Counted from the stretch's first letter, positions 1 to 9,638 are shown. The stretch is DNA of 64,000 nt from Mesobacterium_A sp034670065 (GCA_034670065.1 JAXMOG010000007.1:110104-174103); one strand, 5' to 3'. Numbers and translations are program-made. The notes: a model not told the origin generated them from the letters alone.

Positions 1-447
1 CTCATAGATATCAGCGCGCATCCCGGCGCGGCGCCAATGCTGCAAGGTTTCCTCGGTCGGCCGTTCCTGTTCATCCAGCGACAGCATGCGCGAGAACAAC
101 CAAGCTGTGCGCGTTGTGACCAAAGTGGCGTCATGTTCTTTCTGGAACCAACCAGCCAACCCCATGTGATCGGGATGATGGTGCGTCACCACCACACGCT
201 TCACGGGTCGGCCTTTCAACGGGCCTTTCAACATATCCGTCCAAAGCGCACGGCTGCGCTTGGTGGACATGCCGGTATCGACCAATGTCCATCCGTCTCC
301 GTCGTCCAACGCGTACACATTGACATGGTCCAGCTTCATTGGCAGCGGTAAACGCAGCCAAAGCACCCCGTCAGCAACTTCTACAGCCTGACCGAAGTCA
401 GGCGGTTCGGTCCACGGGTAGCGGATCGCATCACGGTTTCCGTCCAT
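1..447 (-). CDS. MBL-fold metallo-hydrolase (C-terminus cut by the window edge)
   Basis: This frame is open from an ATG at 447 down to base 1, so only the first 149 codons are present. The metallo-beta-lactamase zinc motif THHHPDHMG is clear near residue 90, after a beta-rich start (DHVNVYALDDGDGWTLVDTG) typical of glyoxalase-II-like hydrolases. The zinc-binding fold predicts hydrolysis of a thioester, ester or lactone, but the substrate cannot be read from the sequence. The start overlaps the stop of the upstream acyl-CoA dehydrogenase gene as TGATG, which implies translational coupling. A role in acyl-thioester turnover beside the dehydrogenase is inference. The family is certain and the exact function is unknown. 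Confidence 0.85.
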   Translation of the reverse strand, partial: MDGNRDAIRYPWTEPPDFGQAVEVADGVLWLRLPLPMKLDHVNVYALDDGDGWTLVDTGMSTKRSRALWTDMLKGPLKGRPVKRVVVTHHHPDHMGLAGWFQKEHDATLVTTRTAWLFSRMLSLDEQERPTEETLQHWRRAGMRADIYE

Positions 448-2159
448 CAATTCACCAAATCTTGGGGCGACAGCGCATATAGGTCTTGCGACCCAGCACG
501 TGCCTGAATCAGTAGTGTCGCTGCCTCTGGCAACATCCGGTTGATATAGAACCGGGCCAGCCTTGCGCGGGAACCATTCACATCTGCCAAGGCAGACCGC
601 AAGTGAATATGCCCGCCCAAGACCCGTGCAAATGCCTTGAGATACGCCGTGGCCCCGGCGAACCGCACGGTCATATCCTTTTGTGCGACCATCCATTCTG
701 TTGCTTCACGCATGGATTCGGCTGCATCCCATACCGCTTCGGCCAGATCGGGAAACTGCGCGCGGGCGGCTTCTGCTTCGGCCTCGATCTCATCCAGCAT
801 TCCAAAGGCGGCTTCGCCTCCGTCCATCATCTTGCGGCCCACCAGATCCATCGCCTGAATGCCATTGGTGCCTTCGTAGATCTGGGTCACGCGCACATCG
901 CGGAAAAACTGCGCTGCACCGCTTTCTTCGACATAGCCCATACCGCCATGAACCTGCACACCCATGTCAGACACGGATGCACCGGTGTCTGTTCCAAACG
1001 CCTTGGCGATCGGGGTCAACAGCCCGGCTCTGGCCGTCCATGCGGCATCACCGGTTGCGCGCGCCATATCCAACGCCACGGCGCAGAACAGCGCAATTCC
1101 GCGTGCCACGGTGATATCTGCCTTCATCGTTGTCACCATGCGGCGCACATCTGCATGACCGATGATAGTCTCAACACCTTCTTCCGGTGTGCGGCCTTGT
1201 TTACGCTCCATCGCAAAGGCCAGCGCGTGTTGATAGGCCGCCTCGGCCACCCCAACACCCTGAACCCCAACGCCCAGACGGGCATTGTTCATCATGGTGA
1301 ACATACATTTAATGCCGTCATGTTCATTCCCAATCAGCCAGCCCTTGGCGCCTTCATAGGCCATAACGCATGTCGGAGATCCGTGAAGGCCCATCTTTTC
1401 CTCAAGGCTGACCACGCTCAAATTGTTGCGCTGACCCACGCTGCCCTCATCATTTGGCAAAAACTTTGGAACGATAAACAGGCTGATCCCTTTGGTACCG
1501 GGTTTTCCATCCGGCAAGCGCGCAAGAACAAGATGACAGACGTTTTCGGCGAAATCATTGTCGCCCCACGAAATGAAGACCTTTTGCCCTGTAATGGAAT
1601 AGGTGCCATCATCATTCCGCACTGCTTTAGAGCTTAAAGCCCCAACATCGCTGCCTGCGGCAGGCTCGGTCAGGTTCATCGTCCCAGTCCATTCGCCTGA
1701 GATCAGTTTGGGAACATACAGCTGCTTGATCGCATCGCTGGCATGATGTTCCAGCGCTTCGATTTGGCCAATGCTCATAAGTGGTGCCAATTCCATGGAA
1801 AGGCAGGCCCCTGACATCATGTCGTTAATTGATGTCGTCACGGATGACGGCAATCCCATTCCACCGTTTTCCGGTTGGGCCGCAGCACCGATCCAACCGC
1901 CCTCTGCGATTGCCTGATAACCGCCGGCAAACCCCGGCGATGTGCGCACGACACCGTTTTCCAGTACCGCTGGCATGGTATCCCCGTGGCGTTGCAGCGG
2001 AGCCAGAACATTGTCGCATAGCTTGCCCGCCTCGCCCAAAATTGCCTGGACCATTTCGTTATTGGCTTCTGCAAAAAGCTCTGTATCGGCAACTTCGTTG
2101 TATCCAACGACATGTTGCAACAGAAACTGAAAGTCCTCGACAGGAGAGCGATAGGGCAT
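447..2159 (-). CDS. acyl-CoA dehydrogenase, DmdC-like subfamily
   Basis: A 570-residue flavoprotein that should oxidise an acyl-CoA to the 2,3-enoyl-CoA. The N-terminal domain, the middle domain (TGTMNLTEPAAGSDVGAL near 160-180, ITGQKVFISWGDND near 190) and the FAD/CoA C-terminal domain (QVHGGMGYVEESG, QIYEGTNGIQAMDL near 400-440) are all present. A further C-terminal domain of about 120 residues makes it longer than the usual 380-residue enzymes. This long form, and the start MPYRSPVEDFQFLL, resemble the 3-methylmercaptopropionyl-CoA dehydrogenases (DmdC) of marine roseobacters as I remember them. Other long-form enzymes act on fatty acyl-CoAs, so DMSP demethylation is possible but not shown. 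It reads toward, and overlaps, the MBL-fold hydrolase. Confidence 0.9.
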   Translation of the reverse strand: MPYRSPVEDFQFLLQHVVGYNEVADTELFAEANNEMVQAILGEAGKLCDNVLAPLQRHGDTMPAVLENGVVRTSPGFAGGYQAIAEGGWIGAAAQPENGGMGLPSSVTTSINDMMSGACLSMELAPLMSIGQIEALEHHASDAIKQLYVPKLISGEWTGTMNLTEPAAGSDVGALSSKAVRNDDGTYSITGQKVFISWGDNDFAENVCHLVLARLPDGKPGTKGISLFIVPKFLPNDEGSVGQRNNLSVVSLEEKMGLHGSPTCVMAYEGAKGWLIGNEHDGIKCMFTMMNNARLGVGVQGVGVAEAAYQHALAFAMERKQGRTPEEGVETIIGHADVRRMVTTMKADITVARGIALFCAVALDMARATGDAAWTARAGLLTPIAKAFGTDTGASVSDMGVQVHGGMGYVEESGAAQFFRDVRVTQIYEGTNGIQAMDLVGRKMMDGGEAAFGMLDEIEAEAEAARAQFPDLAEAVWDAAESMREATEWMVAQKDMTVRFAGATAYLKAFARVLGGHIHLRSALADVNGSRARLARFYINRMLPEAATLLIQARAGSQDLYALSPQDLVN

Positions 2160-2277
2160 GGATCACCTCTTTTGTTTGTCTTGGCATAGGCGCAAGGCAC
2201 CTGTATGTGCGGCACACTAGACTCTGACTTAAGCCAGCCCCTGTTTTGATCAACTGAAACGCCGCGTCATCGCCCAA

Positions 2278-3228
2278 ATGTCGAACAAAGCCACTCGCCA
2301 TCTTACGGCAGAACCTGCCGATATCGCCACCGCCGCATCAATTCTTGCAGACGGGGGTTTGGTCGCGTTCCCTACGGAAACGGTCTACGGGCTTGGTGCC
2401 GATGCCTGCGACGACCACGCCGTGGCCCGAATTTACGAAGCAAAAGGCAGACCCAGCTTTAATCCACTGATCGTGCATCTGGCCGATCTGGACGCGGTAA
2501 AACGGCTGGTGGTTTGGAATGATGCGGCCCAATTGTTGGCTGATGCGTTCTGGCCCGGCCCCCTGACAATGGTTCTGCCGCTGCGCAAAGACGCAAACGT
2601 TTCAAAACTGGTCAGCGCTGGCATGGAAACTTTGGCCATCCGAATGCCCGCAAACGAGGTTGCCCGAAATATCCTGACCGCCTTTGGTGGTCCCGTCGCG
2701 GCCCCATCTGCCAACCGGTCTGGCCAGATCAGCCCGACACGCGCGTCGCATGTTCTGGCTGGTTTGGACGGTCGGATTGATGCGGTATTGGACAGCGGTG
2801 CCTGCCAAGTTGGGTTGGAATCCACCATCATCGGATTGGCCGGTAAGCCCACATTGCTACGCCCCGGCGGTGTAACAATCGAACAACTGGCAGAAACCCT
2901 GGGCCAGCCCATTCGGCAGCGGCACGATACAGATGCAATCAGCGCACCCGGCCAGTTGTCTTCGCACTATGCGCCAGAGTCGCCGGTTCGGCTGAATGCA
3001 ATCGACTGGCTACCCAACGAAGCACGGCTAGGGTTCGGTGACGTGCTTTGTGATCTGAACTTGTCAGAGAGCGGCGATCTAACCGAAGCCGCCGCGAACC
3101 TGTTTGAGTTTTTGCACCGGCTGGATACGACCGGCGCGCAAACAATTGCCGTTTCGCCAATTCCGCATGTCGGCTTGGGTATTGCGATCAACGATCGTCT
3201 GTCACGCGCGGCAGCACCGCGCGCCTAA
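2278..3228 (+). CDS. tsaC: L-threonylcarbamoyladenylate synthase (TsaC/Sua5 type)
   Basis: This enzyme makes threonylcarbamoyl-AMP from threonine, bicarbonate and ATP, the first step of t6A37 tRNA modification in the cytoplasm. The YrdC-like domain occupies roughly residues 10-200, with the start GLVAFPTETVYGLGADA, the KGRPSFNPLIVH motif and GPVAAPSANRSGQISPT. About 110 further residues correspond to the C-terminal Sua5 domain (GQLSSHYAPESPVRL), so this is the long Sua5 form rather than short TsaC. It diverges from the acyl-CoA dehydrogenase gene and converges directly on the yqgE homologue, with adjacent stops and no spacer. The partner TsaB is encoded at 41938 in this window. No strong ribosome site is visible before the chosen ATG. 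Confidence 0.93.
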   Translation: MSNKATRHLTAEPADIATAASILADGGLVAFPTETVYGLGADACDDHAVARIYEAKGRPSFNPLIVHLADLDAVKRLVVWNDAAQLLADAFWPGPLTMVLPLRKDANVSKLVSAGMETLAIRMPANEVARNILTAFGGPVAAPSANRSGQISPTRASHVLAGLDGRIDAVLDSGACQVGLESTIIGLAGKPTLLRPGGVTIEQLAETLGQPIRQRHDTDAISAPGQLSSHYAPESPVRLNAIDWLPNEARLGFGDVLCDLNLSESGDLTEAAANLFEFLHRLDTTGAQTIAVSPIPHVGLGIAINDRLSRAAAPRA

Positions 3229-3804
3229 TCAGGCCCGGCCACTTTCGGCAGACAGCGCCATTGCTGGCACGCCAATGGATGCCAATGCGCTTTCCCATTT
3301 TTCTGCATCGGGGGTGCCAAAGACCAATTCTTCGGTCGCATCGCACACCAGCCATCCATTCTGGGTGATCTCGTTTTCCAACTGCCCAGGACCCCAACCG
3401 GAATACCCCAGCAGAATCAACTTTTTTTCTGGCCCGGCACCGGCTGCGATCTCTTCCAGCACATCCATGGTCCCTGTCATCCAGAACGTGTCATCAACCT
3501 TCAACGTGGTCACGACAGAGGTGAAATCAGGGGAATGCAGAACAAATCCACGAACCTGTTCAACCGGCCCGCCAAAGTGAATGGGCTTGCCGCGTGCATC
3601 CACTCTGGGTTCAATCGACAATTGCTCCAACAACATCGAGAAACTGACATCGGGCGCCGGTTTGTTGATAATCAACCCCATCGCCCCCTCGTCAGAATGG
3701 GCACATAGGAACACAAGACTGTGTTCAAACCGGGAATCTCCCATCCCAGGCATGGCTATCAATAGCTTTCCGGTCAAATCCGAAATGGCCGGCACCTCAG
3801 TCAT
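3229..3804 (-). CDS. YqgE/AlgH family protein
   Basis: A 191-residue protein of the UPF0301 (YqgE/AlgH) family. The hallmarks are LTGKLLIAMPGMGDSRFEHSL near the start, EGAMGLIINKP near residue 50, and HFGGPV followed by LILLGYSGWGPGQLENEI near 120-140. Members are widespread but have no settled biochemical role; AlgH was named for an effect on alginate gene expression in Pseudomonas. I chose the ATG at 3804 because AAAGGA lies just upstream and the family begins close to this point. The frame stays open upstream to 3933, but that part looks non-coding. The gene diverges from the DsbD-domain gene at 3954. Confidence 0.9.
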   Translation of the reverse strand: MTEVPAISDLTGKLLIAMPGMGDSRFEHSLVFLCAHSDEGAMGLIINKPAPDVSFSMLLEQLSIEPRVDARGKPIHFGGPVEQVRGFVLHSPDFTSVVTTLKVDDTFWMTGTMDVLEEIAAGAGPEKKLILLGYSGWGPGQLENEITQNGWLVCDATEELVFGTPDAEKWESALASIGVPAMALSAESGRA

Positions 3805-3953
3805 ATCGCATCCTTTGTTGCTCTTTCTATAACATGGCGAGGTGACAAAGCTGCTGCAAGGGTCGTTATGCGATTGAGCCTGCTTTGCCACGATCACTCT
3901 TGTTCGCTGCAACGTGACTTGGCAAAGCCCCACAAAATCGCCAATTGAGAAGT

Positions 3954-4742
3954 ATGTTCAAATCACTTGCCATCGCCCTAACCACACTTAGCCTTTCAGC
4001 CAGCGCCGCATTTGCGGATGAGGTGATAGAGGGCAGCGTCCGCACCGGATGGCGTATGGCCGATGGCAGCCACATGGCCGCGCTTCATCTGGAATTGGCT
4101 GACGGGTGGAAAACCTATTGGCGCGCGCCGGGCGATTCCGGAATTCCGCCTGCATTTGATTGGTCTGGCTCTGCCAACATTAAGGGCGTCGAAATCACCT
4201 GGCCCACTCCCGATGTGTTCTGGCAAGACGGGATAAGGTCGGTGGGTTATAAACACGCGCTTGTTCTGCCCATTCGCATCACCCCTGAGACAGATGGCGA
4301 TATCACCATGTCAGGCGAATTGGGGATTGGCCTGTGCCGCGATATCTGCCTGCCCCATACGCTGAAGTTCCACGCCGTTTTGACCGACGAAATCCATAAA
4401 CCTGATCCAGTTATTGCCGCCTCACTGGCCTCTGTCCCGTATAATAGGAACGAAGCCGCCGTGCGCACGGTGACATGTTCATTCCTGCCCAGCGAAACCG
4501 GCGTCGTTCTGCGCGCGGTGATCGACATGCCACCGGCAGGCGGCAAGGAAGCAGTGGTGGTCGAAGTGGATAATCCGACAATCTGGGTGGCAGAACCTAC
4601 ATCCACGCGACAGGGCCGCCAACTGACAACAGAAACCACGTTGGAAAGCGTTTCCGGCCGCGCCTTTGCGCTGAACCGATCAAACCTACGGATCACCGTT
4701 CTGGGCAAGCGTCATGCGGTCGATATCCAGGGCTGTGACTGA
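3954..4742 (+). CDS. periplasmic DsbD-domain (DsbC/DsbD N-terminal-like) protein
   Basis: A secreted protein of 262 residues. The first 21 residues (MFKSLAIALTTLSLSASAAFA) form a clear signal peptide. Residues about 25-150 match the DsbD N-terminal immunoglobulin-like domain of alphaproteobacterial proteins annotated as thiol:disulfide interchange proteins, with ADGWKTYWRAPGDSGIPP and YKHALVLPI. Two cysteines lie in GLCRDICLPH as C-x3-C and could form a redox-active pair. The membrane and thioredoxin parts of a full DsbD are absent. The role in periplasmic thiol transfer, perhaps for copper or cytochrome proteins, is inference. A TTG nine bases upstream is an alternative start. It converges on the RND permease gene with a 4-bp gap. 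Confidence 0.82.
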   Translation: MFKSLAIALTTLSLSASAAFADEVIEGSVRTGWRMADGSHMAALHLELADGWKTYWRAPGDSGIPPAFDWSGSANIKGVEITWPTPDVFWQDGIRSVGYKHALVLPIRITPETDGDITMSGELGIGLCRDICLPHTLKFHAVLTDEIHKPDPVIAASLASVPYNRNEAAVRTVTCSFLPSETGVVLRAVIDMPPAGGKEAVVVEVDNPTIWVAEPTSTRQGRQLTTETTLESVSGRAFALNRSNLRITVLGKRHAVDIQGCD

Positions 4743-4746
4743 CGGA

Positions 4747-7700
4747 TCACGCAGCGCCGCGCCGCCGGATCAAGACCGCCAACGCCATCACGACATACAG
4801 CCCAAACAACCCTGCAGCCACACCACCGATAAAGGTCGCAAACGCCGCCATTAATGGTGATAGGCCCGACAGAACTGGCAATGCCAAAACCGGCCAAACC
4901 TGCCCAGTAGCAACCACATAGCCCATGGTGGCGCCCAACCAGATCAAAATGGCGGACAGGATCAAATTCATGGACCAACGCAGCGGCGCACTGCGGAAAC
5001 GCAAGCTGCGCAGCGCTGTCTGGATCAACCGCCCCACGTCATGCTGAATCGCGACAAGCGATGGGACCACCAGCAGAACCAGAAGCATCCCAAAGCCCAA
5101 GCCATAGACCAGCGTGATAACAGTTGGTTTCAGGAATTGCGCATCTGCTGAACGTTCATACAGTAACGGAGCCAGCCCCAAAACGGTTGTTGCCGTGGTC
5201 AGAAACACCGGGCGCAATCGGTCTGCGACACCGTCAATGACAGATGGCTTCAGCCCCCGATCTTCGGCGTATTCATCAATCTGCGTCACCAAAACGATGG
5301 AGTCATTGATGATGATCCCGGTCATCCCCAACAAGCCAACGACCGTGAACATACTCAACGGAACATTCCACAGAGCGTGGCCGTAAATCGTGCCAACCAA
5401 TCCAAACGGAATGATCGCCATAACGACAAGCGGCCGAGTCCAGCTGGCAAAGACCCAGGACAGTACCAAATATATCCCCAGCAGAACCAGTATCAGCCCG
5501 TTACGCGCATCGCTTATGAAAGCGTCTTCCTGTTCGCTCAGCCCTGCAAGCCTGTATTCGACCTGCCGCTCACTGGCGATTTTGGGCAAAATATCTTGCT
5601 CTAATGACTGAAGAATTTCAGTTGCGCGGTCTGAATCATCCTCAGAAATATCGCCGGTGACCGAAATGAGCCGGATGCCATTTTCGCGACGGACAGTCGA
5701 AAACCCGTTGCGCTGGGTCACGCTGACAATATCAGCCAACTGAACGTATTCCCCAGCCGGCGTGCGCATTTGGGTGCGTTCCAGAAAATCAGCTGTCAGT
5801 TCATTCTCCGGCAATTCTACCCGGATCGACGCACTGCGCGGACCATCCGGATATGTTGCGGCTTCTATACCGCCCAACCGATTGCGCAAAACACGCCCCA
5901 AGCCATCAATGGTAAAGCCCAGCGCTTGTCCTTGCGGTGTCAATTCCAGGATCAACTCATCCTTGTCGTACGACAAGTCGTCCTCAACGGCGGAAACCTC
6001 CGAATAATTCGCCAAGGCTGATTTCAAATCTTCAGACGCACCTTTCAGCGTCTCGGCACTGGCGCCAAAGAACTGAACATCCAACGCATCGCCACCGGGT
6101 CCAGAGCGCCAGCCACGAAAGCTAACCGTTTCTGCCAGAGGGTGTTTTTTAACCGCGCTTTGCAGGTCACCCACAAACTGAAAACTGGAATATGGCCGCA
6201 AATCAGCGTCAATCAGCTCAATCGAAATGGACCCTAGCTGATCAGCCGATTTGTTTTCGGTGCCCGATAGACCACGCCCCGCGTTGCCACCGATTTCAGC
6301 AATCACATAATCCAGCGGATTAAGCCCATGCTCGGCTTCGTACTTGCGGCCCAGTTCTTCGGTTGCACGCTGCATTTCTTGCATCATGGCCAAAGTGTCT
6401 TCGCGTGCCGCACCGGGCACCATGGCGAAGTTTCCTGTGACAGATGACCGTTCAGGCGCGTTGAAGAAGCGCCAGTTCACATCACCGTTGATCAACAACG
6501 CAACTTGGCTGGACAACAAAACAATCGCCCCGGCAACCACGGCATAGCGAGCCGCTATAACCCCAGCGATCAACGGGCGAAACAGCGTTTCGCGCACCCA
6601 ACGGAACCCAATATTCACAACCCGCGACGGCCAGTCGTACCAGCGGTCTTTATCCGAATGCGCCAAAGCATGTGCCATGTGATTTGGCAAAATAAGAAAA
6701 CACTCCACCAAAGACGCCACAAGCACCGCGATCACAGTAAACGGAATATCGGCGATCAAATCGCCAAACCGTCCGCTGATCGCAGTCAGGCCAAAGAATG
6801 CAATGATCGTGGTCAACGTGGCACAAAACACCGGCAACGCCATACGTCTGGCCGCATTTTCCGCCGCTTCAAATGGCCCCTCGCCATGGCGGAACCTGTG
6901 ATCGGCATGTTCACCAATGACGATGGCATCATCCACCACAATGCCTAGCGTGATGATCAATGCGAAAAGCGAGATCATATTGATCGTGATACCCGCCAGG
7001 AACATCAAGGCAATCGCCGCCAACATGGCCGTGGGAATCCCTGCCGCAACCCAAATGGCCGTTCGCGCATTCAGGAATAAAAACAGCAGAACCAAAACCA
7101 TTGCCAGACCGGTCAGCCCGTTTTCCATCAAGATGTTCAAACGCCCCGTGATGGCTTCGGCACGGGTACGGATCAGGTCAATGGTCGTACCTTCAGGCAA
7201 GGTCGCCTCAAACGCGGCGGCGACTTCCTCAACCTGTTCCTGAATGGAAATCGCATCACCTTGGTCGCTGCGGTCTACCCGAACGGAAATCGCCGGGTTT
7301 GTCCCGACAAAATAACTGCGGTTTCGATCGACGCCTTCAGACAGCACACGGGCCACATCACCAACCAGCAACGTGCTGCCGTCCTGATCAGACCGCAGGA
7401 CAATTTCCGCAATCTGAGCAGCGCTTCGTTTTTCGACACCCGTGCGCACACGCGCGCCAGACCCGCTGACATCACCTGCCGGATCCGCGTCTACTTCTTG
7501 CGCGATGGCAGCCGCGATTTCGGCCATGGTCACATCATATGCGATCAGGTTTGCGGAAGGCACCTCGATCACGGTTTGCGGCGCTGCGACGCCGCGTATT
7601 GTTGTGCGCGTCACGCCTTCGGCAAACAGACGCACGACCATTTCATCGGCAAACCGCGCCAACTGATCAACGCCTACAGGCCCGGTGATCACCAAATCCG

Positions 7701-8136
7701 TTACACGGTCGCGCCACGCACCCCGCACAACAGACGGCAAATCCGATTCCTCGGGCAGAGTAGAGACAGCATCAACAGCCGATTGAACGTCATCAGCCGC
7801 ACGGCTCATGTCCCAACCCGGCTCAAATTCCAACCGAATGTTGGCAGATCCTTCACGCGATGTAGCTTGAGAGCTTTCGACCCCCTCCACCGCCAATAGC
7901 GCCGGGTTCAGAACCTGAACAATAGCGGTGTCTACGTCTTCGGCACCGGCGCCATCCCAGCGCACACTGACCGAAACGTTATCAACAATGACATCAGGGA
8001 AAAACTGAGCACGCATATTGGGCAAAGCACCCAAACCCGCCACAAGCAGAATGACAAGCAACAGATTGGCCAACGTCCGGTGACGGGTGAAATAGGAAAA
8101 AATGCCGCCAGCCGGTTTTGCCAATGCGCGTGCCAT
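4747..8136 (-). CDS. RND-family efflux permease with a C-terminal extension
   Basis: An inner-membrane proton-driven exporter of 1129 residues, the pump of a tripartite system. AcrB-like features are TM1 after a cytoplasmic N-terminus (FSYFTRHRTLANLLLVILLVA), two large periplasmic loops, and the TM4 proton-relay pair in LGIVVDDAIVIGEHA. The matching second-half motif is MTGIIINDSIVLVTQ. Typical family members are about 1,020-1,060 residues. Here roughly 85 extra C-terminal residues, rich in Gly, Ala and Leu, add two predicted membrane helices. The adaptor gene lies immediately upstream with a 3-bp gap. No TolC-like gene is in the window, so the outer-membrane channel must be supplied from elsewhere. 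Substrates cannot be predicted. Confidence 0.93.
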   Translation of the reverse strand: MARALAKPAGGIFSYFTRHRTLANLLLVILLVAGLGALPNMRAQFFPDVIVDNVSVSVRWDGAGAEDVDTAIVQVLNPALLAVEGVESSQATSREGSANIRLEFEPGWDMSRAADDVQSAVDAVSTLPEESDLPSVVRGAWRDRVTDLVITGPVGVDQLARFADEMVVRLFAEGVTRTTIRGVAAPQTVIEVPSANLIAYDVTMAEIAAAIAQEVDADPAGDVSGSGARVRTGVEKRSAAQIAEIVLRSDQDGSTLLVGDVARVLSEGVDRNRSYFVGTNPAISVRVDRSDQGDAISIQEQVEEVAAAFEATLPEGTTIDLIRTRAEAITGRLNILMENGLTGLAMVLVLLFLFLNARTAIWVAAGIPTAMLAAIALMFLAGITINMISLFALIITLGIVVDDAIVIGEHADHRFRHGEGPFEAAENAARRMALPVFCATLTTIIAFFGLTAISGRFGDLIADIPFTVIAVLVASLVECFLILPNHMAHALAHSDKDRWYDWPSRVVNIGFRWVRETLFRPLIAGVIAARYAVVAGAIVLLSSQVALLINGDVNWRFFNAPERSSVTGNFAMVPGAAREDTLAMMQEMQRATEELGRKYEAEHGLNPLDYVIAEIGGNAGRGLSGTENKSADQLGSISIELIDADLRPYSSFQFVGDLQSAVKKHPLAETVSFRGWRSGPGGDALDVQFFGASAETLKGASEDLKSALANYSEVSAVEDDLSYDKDELILELTPQGQALGFTIDGLGRVLRNRLGGIEAATYPDGPRSASIRVELPENELTADFLERTQMRTPAGEYVQLADIVSVTQRNGFSTVRRENGIRLISVTGDISEDDSDRATEILQSLEQDILPKIASERQVEYRLAGLSEQEDAFISDARNGLILVLLGIYLVLSWVFASWTRPLVVMAIIPFGLVGTIYGHALWNVPLSMFTVVGLLGMTGIIINDSIVLVTQIDEYAEDRGLKPSVIDGVADRLRPVFLTTATTVLGLAPLLYERSADAQFLKPTVITLVYGLGFGMLLVLLVVPSLVAIQHDVGRLIQTALRSLRFRSAPLRWSMNLILSAILIWLGATMGYVVATGQVWPVLALPVLSGLSPLMAAFATFIGGVAAGLFGLYVVMALAVLIRRRGAA

Positions 8137-8139
8137 GGA

Positions 8140-9600
8140 TCAGCCCCCCATCCGAGATTCAATCCGCTCAACCGTTTCCGCCGGAACTTGCGGTTGGTCC
8201 AGTTGTGCCAAAATACGCTGTTTCACGGCATCGGGCATGCGTTTATTGCCTTCGACAAAGGCAATCAGCCGTGCGCGGCGGTCTGCATCCAACTCTACCA
8301 TGGCCGGCTCTTCGGGCGGCTTGGTATCTTCGCCATTACGCAACGGCCGAACCTTGATGCCAGCGCCAAGCAATGGCGTTTGTTCCGCCACCACATCACG
8401 CCCGGCCAAACCGCGCGCACGTACCAAAACATCGTCGCCCTGCCGTCTCAGCACATCAACCGAAGCTGTTTCCAGCCGCTCTTCCGGCCCCACGACCAAA
8501 ACCTCACCCGTTGCGTTCAGCGCTGTCGAAGGCAAACGCGCAACCCGTTCCAGCGGCTTCTCCTGGATCGTCACTTCAACAAAATCACCGGGTTTGAAGC
8601 CCACCGCATTTTTCAATGCTGCAAATAGCAGACGCCCGGTCTGACCTGCTCCCACTGCAGCGCCTTCCCGAGTCAGGATACCCTCTGCCGTCAGATTGTT
8701 GCCGAACACGTCCAGCGTGACCACAACATCGGCATTCAGTAGCCGGCCGCTATCACCCAACAGCCGCGCATATTGCTGGGTCGAGACACGAAAGGCGACT
8801 TCCAGCATATCCGGATCCACAAGTTCAGCCAGTTTTTCATTGCCAGAGACCAATCGCCCCTCAACAACACTGACGTCAGACAATGCGCCTGAAAAACCTG
8901 CACGGATCTCTGTATCGGCCAGATGTCGCTGTGCTTCCGCCAAAGCGATCTGTTGACGCGCCAGCTGAGTGGCAGCCTGATCTATCCGCGCCTGAGCTTG
9001 CGCCAAAGATTGACGGCGTGACAAAACGGCCTGACGCGCGGATGAGGCCGCAAGCTCTGCTGTTTCGACAGCCGCCGCCGTGCCGACACCACGTTCCTTC
9101 AAATCACTTTGCCGCTGAAAGGCCCGTTCACGCAACGCCGCCTGTTCTTGGGCCGCGGTCAATTCATCTTGGGCCAGAACGATGGCGCGTTCAGCTTCGC
9201 GCACTTCGGCTTCGGCATCCAATATCTCTGATTTCACCCGATCCAGAGCCGCTTGGGCATCCGCCGGATTCACGCGGGCCAACAACTGACCAGCGGTCAC
9301 ACGGCCGCCTTCCTGAAAATCGGGCGCCAAATCCATCAAGGCACCGCCAACCGCCGCCCGAATTTCCAAACTACGTGCGCTCTGAACTTCGCCGAAGGCC
9401 TTAATCACGGGCGTTTCGGTCTTCATATCAACAGTTACGACATTGACACTAAACACCCGTTCACGCGCCTGCGCAGCACGGGGTTCGTCGGCCAAACGGG
9501 TTTGAACCGCTTCACGCACAAGCGACCCGGCATAGATCAACAGCCCCAAAGTCAGGGACAGCAGAAAGAGCCCAGTCAAGCTTTGTCTGAGAAACCTCAT
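8140..9600 (-). CDS. RND efflux periplasmic adaptor (membrane fusion protein)
   Basis: A 486-residue HlyD/AcrA-type adaptor that would link the RND pump at 4747 to an outer-membrane channel. An N-terminal signal-anchor (residues about 8-30) is followed by a split lipoyl/barrel-sandwich domain (AFGEVQSARSLEIRAAVGG and later IRAGFSGALSDVSVVEGR). Between them is a long coiled-coil hairpin, roughly residues 110-220, rich in Ala, Gln and Glu. Beta-barrel and membrane-proximal domains come next. I chose the ATG at 9600; the frame continues to a TTG at 9615 without a better ribosome site. It is the first gene of a two-gene operon, and a 19-bp imperfect palindrome lies 20 bp upstream. Confidence 0.92.
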   Translation of the reverse strand: MRFLRQSLTGLFLLSLTLGLLIYAGSLVREAVQTRLADEPRAAQARERVFSVNVVTVDMKTETPVIKAFGEVQSARSLEIRAAVGGALMDLAPDFQEGGRVTAGQLLARVNPADAQAALDRVKSEILDAEAEVREAERAIVLAQDELTAAQEQAALRERAFQRQSDLKERGVGTAAAVETAELAASSARQAVLSRRQSLAQAQARIDQAATQLARQQIALAEAQRHLADTEIRAGFSGALSDVSVVEGRLVSGNEKLAELVDPDMLEVAFRVSTQQYARLLGDSGRLLNADVVVTLDVFGNNLTAEGILTREGAAVGAGQTGRLLFAALKNAVGFKPGDFVEVTIQEKPLERVARLPSTALNATGEVLVVGPEERLETASVDVLRRQGDDVLVRARGLAGRDVVAEQTPLLGAGIKVRPLRNGEDTKPPEEPAMVELDADRRARLIAFVEGNKRMPDAVKQRILAQLDQPQVPAETVERIESRMGG

Positions 9601-9619
9601 GATCGCTAAATCCAATATG

Positions 9620-9638
9620 TTTCACGTATACATGTAAA
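9620..9638 (-). promoter_or_regulatory. candidate operator of the RND efflux operon
   Basis: TTTCACGTATACATGTAAA is an imperfect palindrome centred on GTATAC, and ten of its twelve flanking positions are symmetric. It lies 20 bp before the adaptor start in a 87-bp spacer between two minus-strand genes. TetR-type repressors of efflux operons commonly bind palindromes of this kind. No regulator gene is adjacent, so the assignment is inference. Confidence 0.35.
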
